DNA of 64,000 bases, taken from contig JANOTP010000062.1 of NCBI GenBank assembly GCA_031416415.1, positions 1-64,000 of the forward strand. Direction: 5' to 3'. A program made the translations under genes and the position numbers. This stretch comes from JANYCO01 sp031416415 (GTDB lineage Bacteria > Bacteroidota > Bacteroidia > Cytophagales > Cytophagaceae). Shown here piece by piece: positions 27,142-36,046 of the stretch (positions are counted from its first letter, which is position 1; each line of letters opens with the position of its first letter). The notes below the pieces were generated by a model that saw only the letters and a list, made by a program, of their open reading frames with translations, was not told the origin of the DNA and did no database searches.

Positions 27142-29763
27142 TTATTCAACAATCAATTTTCCAGAATAGAAATTTCCATCCTTACCGATCGCTTTATAAA
27201 AATACATACCTCTTGAAATATTAAAGGTCAAACGAATTTCCTTTTGCTCATTTACCTTCTGATTTAATACTACTAGGCCTCCGCTATTCATAAATTGTAT
27301 TGATACTATATCTTTCTCAAAAACAAAATCAGTATACTCTTTCGCGGGGTTTGGGAAAACATTTCCAGCACTACTAGCTTTCTTATCTATCGTTCCATCT
27401 ATTAGAAAAGAAATAATATTTGTGGTAGTATTGGTAACGATGGGTTCATTAAAATCAAAATATATTTCCGCTTTATTTTTGATTTCTGTACCTAATGCTA
27501 GATTCGCTTTTCTTTTGATTTTAAATGTCACAAAACCATGACTTGCTTTTTCGTTCCTCGCACTATCCGCCAAATTAATATTCTCGAATGCAAATTGGAG
27601 AACGCGTTTTTCAAGTTGTTGAAACTTGAATTTATGACTTGCTGAAATGTCTGTTATAGTTGAGATGTCTAAATTTTCTTCCAAAGTATCTCTCACAATT
27701 ACCAACTCTGCTGGATAGGTTCCCGTATTTTGAAAACGAATTGAATAGGTGAGATCAACTTCTGCTTGGCTGATTTCAGCCCTTGGCGTTACCCTTAAAT
27801 CGTTTGGATCATAAGAGCCAATAACTGTAAATGGATGATTATCAAAATTATTTAATGGTGAGGGATCAACCGCTCCAATATCGGCGGTTATTGCATGAGT
27901 AAAAGTACTTCCCAAAACTACCGTGGCAGGAAGGTGACAACTAATTTTTACGGATCTTACCTCACCTAAAAGTAAGGTAGAATAATTAAAACGTAGTGTT
28001 CTTGTTGCAGGATTATAATAATCTGCAGCAGGTACAGAAGATACAAAAGTTTCGAGCGATGAATAAATTACCTCTATAAATCCATCTGAAAAAACTGTCC
28101 CATTGTTTTTATAAAAAACAGAATACGTATAATCAAAACCTGGTCTAGGGGGTGAACTTATACTTGGATAAAGCAGTTTTACATCTTCATACAAAGAAGA
28201 GGGGTTCATTGCAAAATCTTTATTAGGGTAACTTACACCCCCCGTCGGTATTGTTATAGTGTGAACCTCTCCTACAAGACAGCTTGGAGTCCTAATGTCA
28301 TCTGCTATTTTATTTAATGTATAAGTATCTGGTAAAACATATCGTATAGAATAATTTCCATCATTCCCAGAAAGAGCATACCAATCTGCGAGGTCATTAT
28401 TTGGCAATAAAGCCCTTGAATGGACGGTTTCATTCACAATAGGATATTCACCCATATCTTGTACACAATTTCCATTATTGTCTTGAAAAATATTTCCCGA
28501 AATATTGGCACCACAATTACCATTAATCCCAATTAGAGTCCAAGCACTAGACTTGCATCCATTTACATCTGTCACCTCAATCGATTTGTAGCCATATCCA
28601 ATATTACTTATTAAGGGTGTTGTTGCTCCTCCATCCCATTTATAAGTATATGGAGCTACGCCACCAAAGGGATTAGCCAAAACGCTACCACTTATATTAT
28701 CGCAATCGGTGGGTGTTGAAGTAAATGAGATCTGTACGGGAGAAAAGTTATCTATAAAGACGTTTGACTTTATTACACAATTAATATTGTCTGTAATTTT
28801 TACCGAATAATTTCCATATGAAAGCCCAGTTCTTGAAAGTGTTGTAGATCCATCTTCCCACAGCACAGCATAGGGTGCATAGCCGCCAGTAATGTTTATT
28901 GTAACAGCCCCAATTGAAGCATCACATACATCTTGGGTAATAGAATTAGTTATTGAAAGACCTGTAGCATTAAGATCTACAAATTCCCATACAGAACCCT
29001 TACAGCCATTTGCATCTGTGAAAATAACATTATAATAACCAGACTTCAATGCAGTAGCAGTTGGTGTGACTTGCACAGGCGTAGTATTCCATAAATAAGT
29101 ATAAGGCGCTATACCACTCGTCGGATTAATAGTTATTGTTCCATTATTTAAGGGGCAGTCTTCAGGAGTTTTTGTATTGTTGGAAGTCAAGGTAAAAAGA
29201 ACATTTACTTTCTCAGAGCCTATAGTAGAGGAATAGTCAGTTGTAATTGAATTATAAAAGTAGGCTTTGCATCCGTTTGCATCTTGAGCTTCCACTTGCA
29301 ATGTTGTATTCCCTACTATATTGGTGACTGTTTGAGTTGTAGCACCGGTAGACCAAAGAAACGTAAAAGGAGCAAGACCGCCTTGTACTATAGTTACATT
29401 TGCCGTTCCATTTGCTACTTGGCAACTAGCGGAATTGGAGGTTATGTAGGCTTTAATACCATTACTAAGTGTAATCGTATCGATTTTGAAATCATTGTTC
29501 GCATCAGTCACTTTTATGGTATAAAATTCTGGAGTAAGCCCAGATACAGAAGCTGTAGTATTAAAGGATATAGCTGAAACTCCTTGTTTCCACTCATAAG
29601 TGTAAGGAGCTACTCCTCCCGTAGGAGCTACTGATACCGACCCGTCGCTATTGTTGCAAGTAGGATTGGAAAAGGTTAGGTTAGTTACAATGGCAGATTG
29701 TGCCTTTAGTTGACAGGCTAAACAGACAAATGCAAATAGAAAAATTATTTTTTTTGTTTTCAT
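27142..29763 (-). CDS. SprB-repeat surface protein with T9SS-type C-terminus
   Basis: This 873-residue secreted protein has a signal peptide ending near residue 21 (CQLKAQ). Five SprB-type repeats follow, each with GG-x-APYTY-x-W and a T-x-x-I-x-x-L/I tail (residues about 30-415). Next is an SdrD/Cna-like module beginning ISGNIFQDNNGNCVQD (about 420-500), and a DUF7619/conserved-repeat region with SYDPNDLRVTP and YSIRFQNTGTYPAE (about 655-785). The end (about 800-873, NVFPNPAKEYTDF to FYSGKLIVE) is a type IX secretion A-type sorting domain. SprB-like repeats occur in gliding and adhesion proteins, so a surface adhesin is the best inference. A strong terminator follows. Confidence 0.88.
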   Translation of the reverse strand: MKTKKIIFLFAFVCLACQLKAQSAIVTNLTFSNPTCNNSDGSVSVAPTGGVAPYTYEWKQGVSAISFNTTASVSGLTPEFYTIKVTDANNDFKIDTITLSNGIKAYITSNSASCQVANGTANVTIVQGGLAPFTFLWSTGATTQTVTNIVGNTTLQVEAQDANGCKAYFYNSITTDYSSTIGSEKVNVLFTLTSNNTKTPEDCPLNNGTITINPTSGIAPYTYLWNTTPVQVTPTATALKSGYYNVIFTDANGCKGSVWEFVDLNATGLSITNSITQDVCDASIGAVTINITGGYAPYAVLWEDGSTTLSRTGLSYGNYSVKITDNINCVIKSNVFIDNFSPVQISFTSTPTDCDNISGSVLANPFGGVAPYTYKWDGGATTPLISNIGYGYKSIEVTDVNGCKSSAWTLIGINGNCGANISGNIFQDNNGNCVQDMGEYPIVNETVHSRALLPNNDLADWYALSGNDGNYSIRYVLPDTYTLNKIADDIRTPSCLVGEVHTITIPTGGVSYPNKDFAMNPSSLYEDVKLLYPSISSPPRPGFDYTYSVFYKNNGTVFSDGFIEVIYSSLETFVSSVPAADYYNPATRTLRFNYSTLLLGEVRSVKISCHLPATVVLGSTFTHAITADIGAVDPSPLNNFDNHPFTVIGSYDPNDLRVTPRAEISQAEVDLTYSIRFQNTGTYPAELVIVRDTLEENLDISTITDISASHKFKFQQLEKRVLQFAFENINLADSARNEKASHGFVTFKIKRKANLALGTEIKNKAEIYFDFNEPIVTNTTTNIISFLIDGTIDKKASSAGNVFPNPAKEYTDFVFEKDIVSIQFMNSGGLVVLNQKVNEQKEIRLTFNISRGMYFYKAIGKDGNFYSGKLIVE

Positions 29764-29994
29764 AAAAGGAAAAAAGAGTTAAAAGATTAAAATTCAGCAA
29801 AAGTCGCATATAGATTTAAGGCTTTCATGAAAGACAGGGGTACTTGTAAAGCGTTACAACAAAATATTCATTTTACTTTTTTCTTATATATAAAAACCTT
29901 TTGTTTTTAAGAGCATTATTAAAAATACGTTGGCAGTAGGAATATTTCACAAGTATATCTACTATTTGACAGCAAGAAAAAAGTTTAACCAAAA

Positions 29995-30020
29995 AAAGGG
30001 CGAAATAAATTTCGCCCTTT
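29995..30020 (-). terminator. Rho-independent terminator of the TPR gene
   Basis: The stem AAAGGGCGAAA / TTTCGCCCTTT with loop TAAA is exact and is followed on the minus strand by a run of T (complement of the A-run at 29991-29997). It lies about 22 bases after the stop at 30042. Confidence 0.88.
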
Positions 30021-30041
30021 TACTATTCTGTTTTTTAATAA

Positions 30042-30764
30042 TTATTCTTTCATTGTCTCTGCACGTGCCTTGTATTTACGAGCATCGTTATATTCTGAAG
30101 ATTTACTATAATTATCTATTATTTTTCCATAGGCACTCGCTGCACCATCAAAGTCCTTGTTAATTTCATAAGCCATTCCAAGTTTTAATAAATAACGAGG
30201 TGTAAAAAACTCGTTTGGCTCATACGCTGAAGCTTTTTCATAATAAGAGATCGCATTATCATTATCTTTTAATTCAATATATGCATCTCCAATTAATGAA
30301 TACGCTCTCGCCTGAACAAGAAGATCACCTGCATTGAATTTTTTCAAGTACTCAATAGCGTCTTCGTATTTTCCTTTTTTCAAATAAATTGCTCCGATGT
30401 AAAAATTACAAAGTGTCGCCGATTTTGAAAAATTATATTCATCCGCAATATCAATGAATCCTCTATTTACTTTGTCGCCATTTAACGCTAAGTCAAAAGA
30501 ATCGCGTTGAAAATGATTTTCAGCAATAAACATTTCTTTTTGCGCTTCCTCGTCTTGGCTATTTGCTAAGTAAGTATACCCAACAAAACCAGCACCAGCC
30601 AATACTATTACACCTAATACTATAAATAAGATCTTTTTGTTTTTATCAAAAAAACTTTCAAAATCAATTTTGGAAGCTGTTTCAGAAGAATTTACTTTAG
30701 TTTTTGTATCCTGAACAGGCACCTCGAGCACGTCGGCTGTCTTGTTCTCTTTATTTTTTGCCAT
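30042..30764 (-). CDS. Membrane-anchored TPR protein
   Basis: This 240-residue protein has a charged N-terminal region, one transmembrane helix at about 48-68 (ILFIVLGVIVLAGAGFVGYTYLA), and a periplasmic part made of TPR helices: CNFYIGAIYLKKGKYEDAIEYL, AYSLIGDAYIELKDNDNAISYY and YLLKLGMAYEINKDFDGAA. The layout is that of the YfgM-like/tol-pal-style TPR proteins often found near recF in this phylum. It probably supports protein-protein contacts at the membrane. No enzymatic motif is present. A terminator follows, and a long hairpin separates it from pdhA upstream. Confidence 0.82.
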   Translation of the reverse strand: MAKNKENKTADVLEVPVQDTKTKVNSSETASKIDFESFFDKNKKILFIVLGVIVLAGAGFVGYTYLANSQDEEAQKEMFIAENHFQRDSFDLALNGDKVNRGFIDIADEYNFSKSATLCNFYIGAIYLKKGKYEDAIEYLKKFNAGDLLVQARAYSLIGDAYIELKDNDNAISYYEKASAYEPNEFFTPRYLLKLGMAYEINKDFDGAASAYGKIIDNYSKSSEYNDARKYKARAETMKE

Positions 30765-30836
30765 TACTATGTATTATAATTATTTGGGTTGCAAAGATAT
30801 GAAAAATAAAACCGGGAATAAAAGTATTTTTATGTT

Positions 30837-30887
30837 TAAGCCTTCAAGGGTTAATTTACAACTCTATTGTAAGTCCTTGAAGGCTTA
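30837..30887. repeat. Long inverted repeat between pdhA and the TPR gene
   Basis: Arms at 30837-30849 and 30875-30887 are perfect 13-bp complements (TAAGCCTTCAAGG / CCTTGAAGGCTTA). Inside them TTACAA and TTGTAA form a second stem. The element lies just after the pdhA stop on the minus strand. It has no clean T-tract, so it is a weak terminator or a transcript-end stabiliser. Confidence 0.6.
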
Positions 30888-30917
30888 TTAACTACTTTTC
30901 TCCAAGTTTAATAAGAA

Positions 30918-31949
30918 TTAATCATTGTTGTAGGGATAATCTTCTTGTACGTAAACATCTTTATATGCTTCGTCCGGGGAAGGGTAGGGAGAATCTTCTG
31001 CAAACTTCACCGAAGCTTCTACCTCTTCCTTAATTTTTTTGTCAATGGCTTCTAAGTCAGCCTCTGTGGCATATTTATTAGCCAAAATTACGGCCCTAAC
31101 TTGTTCTATTGGATCTTTCGCCTTGTATTCCTCAAGCTCTTCTTTGGTTCTATATTTGGCAGGATCAGACATTGAATGTCCTTTGTAACGATATGTTCTA
31201 AACTCTAATAAAGTAGGTCCGTCTCCTTTTCTAGCTCTTTCTGCAGCTTTTTCTACAGATAAGTGAACTGCTTCACAACTCATTCCGTCCACTGGTTCAG
31301 ATGGGATATCATATGCTTCGCCTAATGTATACAATTGAGTAACGTTAGAAGTCCTTTTTACGGAAGTACCCATTGCGTATCCGTTGTTTTCAATTACGAA
31401 GATAACAGGTAGTTTCCAGGTCATAGCCATGTTAAGTGCTTCGTGAAAAGCTCCTTGACGTACGGCACCATCTCCCATGAAACAGATACAAAGATTTTTA
31501 GTTTTATTAAATTTTTCTGCAAAAGCAAGTCCTGCACCTAGCGGAATTTGTCCGCCCACGATACCATGACCACCTATAAAATTAACAGATTTGTCAAAGA
31601 TGTGCATTGAACCACCTTTCCCTTTCGAGCAACCTGTTATTTTGCCATAAAGCTCTGCCATGATAACATTGGCTGAAGTTCCTAATGCTAGTGGAAATCC
31701 ATGGTCACGATAGGAAGTAAGCCATTTGTCGTCTTTTTGCAGTGCTGTTACAGCACCTAACGCGCAGGCTTCCTGACCTATATATAAGTGACAAAAGCCT
31801 TTGATCTTCTGTTGGCCATACAACTGACCTGACTTTTCTTCAAATTTTCTAATTAAAACCATCTTCTCGTACCAAGTAAGGTAGGTTTCTTTGCTAAATT
31901 TGGAAGAGGCATTTACTTTTGCCTTTGGTGTTTCTTTTACGCTTGCCAT
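30918..31949 (-). CDS. pdhA: Pyruvate dehydrogenase E1 component, alpha subunit
   Basis: This thiamine-diphosphate enzyme subunit decarboxylates pyruvate in the pyruvate dehydrogenase complex. The hallmarks are the YIGQEACALGA and SYRDHGFPLALG segments and the TPP-binding block GDGAVRQGAFHEALNMA, running to the ENN end. The regulatory-loop-like region YRYKGHSMSDPAKYRT follows. I start it at MASVKETPK (31949, 343 residues); the longer ORF from 31973 would add eight residues (MTSFYRKY) not typical of the family. The beta subunit and E2/E3 genes are not adjacent. It is divergent from recF, with only 44 bases between the starts. Confidence 0.93.
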   Translation of the reverse strand: MASVKETPKAKVNASSKFSKETYLTWYEKMVLIRKFEEKSGQLYGQQKIKGFCHLYIGQEACALGAVTALQKDDKWLTSYRDHGFPLALGTSANVIMAELYGKITGCSKGKGGSMHIFDKSVNFIGGHGIVGGQIPLGAGLAFAEKFNKTKNLCICFMGDGAVRQGAFHEALNMAMTWKLPVIFVIENNGYAMGTSVKRTSNVTQLYTLGEAYDIPSEPVDGMSCEAVHLSVEKAAERARKGDGPTLLEFRTYRYKGHSMSDPAKYRTKEELEEYKAKDPIEQVRAVILANKYATEADLEAIDKKIKEEVEASVKFAEDSPYPSPDEAYKDVYVQEDYPYNND

Positions 31950-31993
31950 ATATTTCCTATAAAAAGAAGTCAAAAATAAGTAATTTTAATTTA

Positions 31994-33106
31994 ATGTACA
32001 TCAAAAAGATAAATTTAATAAATTTTAAAAACTATATAGAAACAGATCTAAGCTTTTCTTCGCAAATTAATATTTTCACTGGGCAAAATGGATCGGGCAA
32101 AACTAACCTTTTGGATGCTATTTATTGTCTCTCCCTCACTAAGAGCGCTTTTAGCTCTAGTGAAATCAATTCTATAAGACACAACGAAAGCTTTTTCTCT
32201 ATTTTGGGACAGTTTTATAAAAATGAAAAAGACTTTGCTGTTCAATACGATTTGGCTGGGCAGAAGAAAACCTTTCGTCTCGACAAAAATCCTTATGATA
32301 AATTAAGCGAACATATTGGTGCTTTCCCTGTAGTCTTAGTAACTCCAAATGACACCGATGTGATTAGAGAGGGAAGTGAAGAACGGAGAAAGTTTTTCGA
32401 TGCCATTCTTTCACAATTAGACAACCTATACCTTTCCGAACTAATCCGTCACAACATAATTCTAAAGCAACGCAACAGCCTTTTAAAACAGTTTGCCGAA
32501 AGAAATAGTCTGGATAAAGAACTTGTTGACTCTTATGATTTTCAACTGTTGAAATCAGGAAAAACGATCTACGAAAAGCGAAAGGCGTTTATTGAAGAAT
32601 TCATTCCAATATTTAAAAAACACTATCTTAACCTTTCTCAAGAAAAAGAACTTCCCGAACTCGTTTACGAATCACAGCGTCATGAAATAGATTTCGAACA
32701 GCGATTTTTTCAAAATCTAAAAAAGGACATCCTCCTACAACGCACAGGAATGGGCATACATAAAGATGATTATGGATTTATGCTTAGTGGATATGCTGTA
32801 AAAGGGTATGGTTCGCAAGGACAACAAAAATCATTTGTCATTGCACTAAAGCTTGCCCATTTTGATATTATTAAACAAAAGAAGGGTCTAAAGCCAATTC
32901 TCCTTTTAGATGATATTTTTGACAAACTAGACGATGAACGAATTGGGAAATTAATGGAGATGGTGGCACAGGATGCTTTCGGTCAATTGTTTATAACGGA
33001 TGCCAGACCAGAACGTACTGAAAAAATATTCGAAAATATTCGTACTGAAATCCGTATCTTTAAGATCGAAAACGGCGTAGTTTCGTCAGAAAAACAGCTT
33101 TCATGA
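31994..33106 (+). CDS. recF: DNA replication/repair protein RecF
   Basis: This 370-residue SMC-like ATPase loads RecA at single-strand gaps and stalled forks. It has the N-terminal IKKINLINFKNY motif, Walker A GQNGSGKTNLLDAIY (about 30-44), the signature segment KGYGSQGQQKSFVIALK (about 270-286) and Walker B PILLLDDIFDKLDDER (about 300-315). I chose the ATG at 31994 (MYIKKINL). The longer frame from 31919 would overlap pdhA and add non-family residues. It overlaps dciA by four bases (ATGA), so the two are translationally coupled. Confidence 0.95.
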   Translation: MYIKKINLINFKNYIETDLSFSSQINIFTGQNGSGKTNLLDAIYCLSLTKSAFSSSEINSIRHNESFFSILGQFYKNEKDFAVQYDLAGQKKTFRLDKNPYDKLSEHIGAFPVVLVTPNDTDVIREGSEERRKFFDAILSQLDNLYLSELIRHNIILKQRNSLLKQFAERNSLDKELVDSYDFQLLKSGKTIYEKRKAFIEEFIPIFKKHYLNLSQEKELPELVYESQRHEIDFEQRFFQNLKKDILLQRTGMGIHKDDYGFMLSGYAVKGYGSQGQQKSFVIALKLAHFDIIKQKKGLKPILLLDDIFDKLDDERIGKLMEMVAQDAFGQLFITDARPERTEKIFENIRTEIRIFKIENGVVSSEKQLS

Positions 33107-33414
33107 AAAAGAATTTTTACAATAAACGAAAGGCAGATATTTCACCTTTAAAAGAAGCCATTGACGAGATGTTGAAGGCTTATAAAATAAAGGGGAAAGT
33201 AAACGAAACGCAAATTATCGAATCTTGGGAAAAATTGATGGGGAAATCTATTGCAGCCCGCACTACTGAACTAAAATTTCGTTATAGAAAATTATATATC
33301 ACCTTAAACTCTGCACCACTACGTCAAGAATTAGCGATGTCTAAATCAAAAATGATAGAGTTGTTAAATAAAGACTTTGCTGAAAAGGTGGTGGAGGATA
33401 TTATTTTTTTATAA
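33103..33414 (+). CDS. dciA: DciA-like (DUF721) replicative helicase loader
   Basis: This 103-residue protein is of the DUF721 family, with an N-terminal helix (SPLKEAIDEMLKAYKI), W-x-x-LMGKSIAARTTEL and the KH-like LYITLNSAPLRQELAMSKSKM segment. In other bacteria DciA helps load the replicative helicase DnaB. The coupling to recF by an ATGA overlap is common in this phylum. A bidirectional terminator follows within 40 bases. Confidence 0.85.
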   Translation: MKKNFYNKRKADISPLKEAIDEMLKAYKIKGKVNETQIIESWEKLMGKSIAARTTELKFRYRKLYITLNSAPLRQELAMSKSKMIELLNKDFAEKVVEDIIFL

Positions 33415-33449
33415 AAGATGCGATTATGCTTAAAGAATTTTAACTACAA

Positions 33450-33502
33450 TTAGAAAAGGCTCTCATAACTATTAGTAAGTAGTTGTGGGAGCCTTTTCTA
33501 AT
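33450..33502. terminator. Bidirectional terminator between dciA and the outer-membrane protein gene
   Basis: The arms at 33450-33471 and 33481-33502 pair (ATTAGAAAAGGCTC against GAGCCTTTTCTAAT, plus further pairs with G-T wobble). A-rich and T-rich flanks let it act on either strand between two convergent genes. Confidence 0.8.
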
Positions 33503-33514
33503 ACAATTGTTTTA

Positions 33515-34429
33515 TTATTGTCCGTCTACAGGTTTCTCCTCTGTATTTTCCTTGTCGTTTTCATCTTTAGGCTGTTCTTCTGTGCCTTCTTCTTTTGGTA
33601 CATCTTCACCATTTTCATCTTTTGGAGACTCTTCTTCAGGCATTTCCTCAACAGGCTTAGGCTCTTCTACTTTCTTTTTACGCCACTCTTGGTGTTCTTC
33701 CCTTTGTTGATTAGGATCTGCAGGAGCAGTGTTATGTTTCTTTTTCTTCTTAGGTGCGAAAGGGCTGTATTGAACCTTTATCAAAATCTGAGTATATCCG
33801 TCTTTTCCTTTGTTAAATGAAACACCATCAAGTTTATCGTTGAACGTGAATGTATGGCTGAATTCTGGAATGATTTGAAGTCTTTGGCTTATTTTATATT
33901 CTATTCCTAAGCCCAATGGAAAAACGGGAGTAAGGCCAGAAGTACCTCCAAGTGGAGAAACCACTGCTTTATATTTAATAAACCCTAACCCTGAAGTAAT
34001 GTATGCCTTTACCTTTTTATTAGTTCTTCTATCTTGTGCTTTTCTAATAATATCCTCTATAAAATAAAGTCTTCCATAAAGATTGATCCCCCAGTTAGAG
34101 CCTTTATAAGAAAGCCCAAGAGAATCAACAGATTTACCTCCAAGAGAGAAACGTTGGAATTCAATTCCCAGAACTGTTCTAGGCCATATTTTATAGTTTG
34201 CCCCTAAATTAAAAGCAAATCCAGGTGTTCCATAAAACCCTTTTGAAAGATCGCCAGTACCTAAACTAGTTCCTACACCTCCTGTAATAGCAAGTGGACC
34301 ACGGTAGTAATAAGAGTCAAAAAATCCTGAATAGTCTCTTTTTTTGCTTATGCCCTGACCATTTGCGATATGCAACACGCAAAGCACTAATAAAGCGAAA
34401 AGCGAACCTGTTCTTCTAGTTTTATTCAT
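33515..34429 (-). CDS. Outer-membrane beta-barrel protein with acidic Pro/Glu/Lys tail
   Basis: This 304-residue protein has a signal peptide (cleavage near residue 24, ANGQG). A small beta-barrel with alternating strands covers about residues 40-225 (LAITGGVGTSLGTGDL, TPGFAFNLGANYKI, VLGIEFQRFSLGG, QILIKVQYSPF). The final ~75 residues are low-complexity, rich in Lys then Glu/Pro/Asp (KKKKK, later EEKPVDGQ). The barrel part resembles small outer-membrane proteins of this phylum. The tail is unusual and could sit in the periplasm or on the surface. Function is unknown. Confidence 0.7.
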   Translation of the reverse strand: MNKTRRTGSLFALLVLCVLHIANGQGISKKRDYSGFFDSYYYRGPLAITGGVGTSLGTGDLSKGFYGTPGFAFNLGANYKIWPRTVLGIEFQRFSLGGKSVDSLGLSYKGSNWGINLYGRLYFIEDIIRKAQDRRTNKKVKAYITSGLGFIKYKAVVSPLGGTSGLTPVFPLGLGIEYKISQRLQIIPEFSHTFTFNDKLDGVSFNKGKDGYTQILIKVQYSPFAPKKKKKHNTAPADPNQQREEHQEWRKKKVEEPKPVEEMPEEESPKDENGEDVPKEEGTEEQPKDENDKENTEEKPVDGQ

Positions 34430-34450
34430 TTTTATTGCTGTTCAATTTTT

Positions 34451-34458
34451 CAAATATA
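34451..34458 (-). promoter_or_regulatory. Candidate -7 element for the outer-membrane protein gene
   Basis: On the minus strand the bases read TATATTTG, a full match to TAnnTTTG, 21 bases before the ATG ending at 34429. No well-spaced upstream TTTG is seen. Confidence 0.35.
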
Positions 34459-34478
34459 AATAAATATAAACAAATTTC

Positions 34479-34486
34479 TATCTTTG
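34479..34486 (+). promoter_or_regulatory. Candidate -7 element for the polysaccharide cluster
   Basis: TATCTTTG matches TAnnTTTG in full and lies 20 bases before the permease ATG at 34507. It would give a very short 5' untranslated region. An upstream TTTG at the usual distance is missing. Confidence 0.4.
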
Positions 34487-34506
34487 TGGTCCATTGAATT
34501 GTCCAA

Positions 34507-35280
34507 ATGAGTAAGATCAATTATTATAATTCCCGTTTAAAAACATATTATGAAACGGTATACGTTGTAGCTACTAAAAATTTAAAGCTACGGTACAAAA
34601 ACTCTGTTTTAGGATTTTTGTGGACCCTTATCAACCCACTATTTCTTTTGCTGATATTTATATTTGTATTTAAACACATTGTAAGCGGCATAGACAGATA
34701 CCCTCTTTATATAATATCAGGACTGATGTTTTGGAATTTTTTCGTATCTTCTTCGAATCAGATGATTAATAAAATTTTAGAAAGTGGCCCCATCTTAAAA
34801 TCTATAAACGTACCTCCGGTTATTTTTCCTCTTTCGGCACTTGTTTCAAATTTGGTCAACTTTCTACTCTCGCTAATACCCTTTGTCTCCATTATGATAT
34901 TTTATGGATTTCGACCTGACTGGAGCACTCTACTTATCATTCCAGCATTGTTACTTTTCACTATTTTTACATTTGGCATTTCTCTTACACTGAGTTGCTT
35001 GAATGTATACTTTCGCGACATAGAAATGTTTTGGACTACAATTACTCCAGCCTTGTTTTATGCCACACCTGTTGTGTATAAAGCACCCGCAGAAATAGAG
35101 AAAGTAATGATGTTTAATCCTTTTTCTCATTTTATAAACCTTTTTCACGAAATATTATATGCTGGAATTATTCCTAGCAGTAGCATTTGGATAGCATGTA
35201 TAGCATTATCAACAGCAGCCATTGGCTTAGGCATTTTTGTATATCAGAAACTACGCTCAGGCTTTATCTCTAACTTCTAA
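34507..35280 (+). CDS. wzm: Polysaccharide ABC transporter permease
   Basis: This 257-residue ABC-2 type permease has six hydrophobic helices and the family opening KNLKLRYKNSVLGFLWTLINPLF. Wzm-type permeases export undecaprenyl-linked O-antigen or other long polysaccharides through the inner membrane with a Wzt ATPase partner. The partner gene lies 13 bases downstream, which supports the pairing. The gene opens the polysaccharide cluster and has a divergent promoter region upstream. Confidence 0.9.
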   Translation: MSKINYYNSRLKTYYETVYVVATKNLKLRYKNSVLGFLWTLINPLFLLLIFIFVFKHIVSGIDRYPLYIISGLMFWNFFVSSSNQMINKILESGPILKSINVPPVIFPLSALVSNLVNFLLSLIPFVSIMIFYGFRPDWSTLLIIPALLLFTIFTFGISLTLSCLNVYFRDIEMFWTTITPALFYATPVVYKAPAEIEKVMMFNPFSHFINLFHEILYAGIIPSSSIWIACIALSTAAIGLGIFVYQKLRSGFISNF

Positions 35281-35293
35281 TTGAATATACCTA

Positions 35294-36046
35294 ATGAAAA
35301 AAGAAATAGCTATAGAAGTAAAAGGAATAGAGGTTAGCTTCTTGATACAAAAACAAGGCTTAGGCTCTCTTAAACAATTTTTGCTTTCTTTTGGAAGAAA
35401 AAAAATGTTTGAGCGAAAAAAAATTCTTAGGGGAATTGACTTGACTGTTTATAAAGGAGAATGCATAGGATTAATTGGGCACAACGGATCAGGCAAAAGT
35501 ACTCTACTCCGCACAATAGTTGGCGTAATTCCACTTGAAAAAGGGACAATAAAAGTATATGGCCGGCTTGCTCCCATGATGTCTCTCGGTGCAGGACTAG
35601 AGCCGGAATTGTCGGGAGTTGAAAACATTCGACTTATTTGTACGTTGATGGGCATTACTCAAAAAGATATCGACAATTCTATGCAAGAAATTATTGACTT
35701 TTCTGAATTAGGAGAGGACATTCATATGCAAGTCAAACGATACTCTTCAGGAATGATGGCACGATTGGCTTTCTCAATGGTTGTAGCAACTAATCCAGAA
35801 ATATTGATCATAGACGAAGCACTGGCAGTAGGTGACAAAGGTTTTAAAAACAAATGTATGGCCAAAATGGAGGAATTCCGAACCAATGGCACTACAATAT
35901 TATATGTTTCCCATCAGTTTAGTGAAGTACAAAAACTTTGCAATCGAGTTGTATGGATTAAAAACGGTCTCGTTGAAAAAGAAGGCGATGTAAATGAGAT
36001 TGGGGATCAATATCTAGCACAGTTTAAACCAGTTTCTAATGAGTAA
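35294..36046 (+). CDS. wzt: Polysaccharide ABC transporter ATPase
   Basis: This 250-residue ABC ATPase has Walker A GHNGSGKSTLLRTIVG (about residues 58-73), the signature YSSGMMARLAFSM, Walker B EILIIDEALAVGD and the switch His in YVSHQF. It is the short form: the C-terminal carbohydrate-binding domain of O8/O9a-type Wzt is missing, so chain-length recognition probably does not depend on a capped non-reducing end. It overlaps the following glycosyltransferase gene by eight bases. Confidence 0.9.
   Translation: MKKEIAIEVKGIEVSFLIQKQGLGSLKQFLLSFGRKKMFERKKILRGIDLTVYKGECIGLIGHNGSGKSTLLRTIVGVIPLEKGTIKVYGRLAPMMSLGAGLEPELSGVENIRLICTLMGITQKDIDNSMQEIIDFSELGEDIHMQVKRYSSGMMARLAFSMVVATNPEILIIDEALAVGDKGFKNKCMAKMEEFRTNGTTILYVSHQFSEVQKLCNRVVWIKNGLVEKEGDVNEIGDQYLAQFKPVSNE

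Noticed and set aside
30837..30887. Mobile-element end or IS inverted repeat
   Set aside because: There is a single copy with a 25-base interior, no transposase nearby and no target duplication; a transcript-end hairpin explains it better.
31919..31993. N-terminal extension of RecF (and of PdhA to 31973)
   Set aside because: The extension overlaps the divergent pdhA gene and adds residues absent from the family; MYIKKINL and MASVKETP are natural starts.
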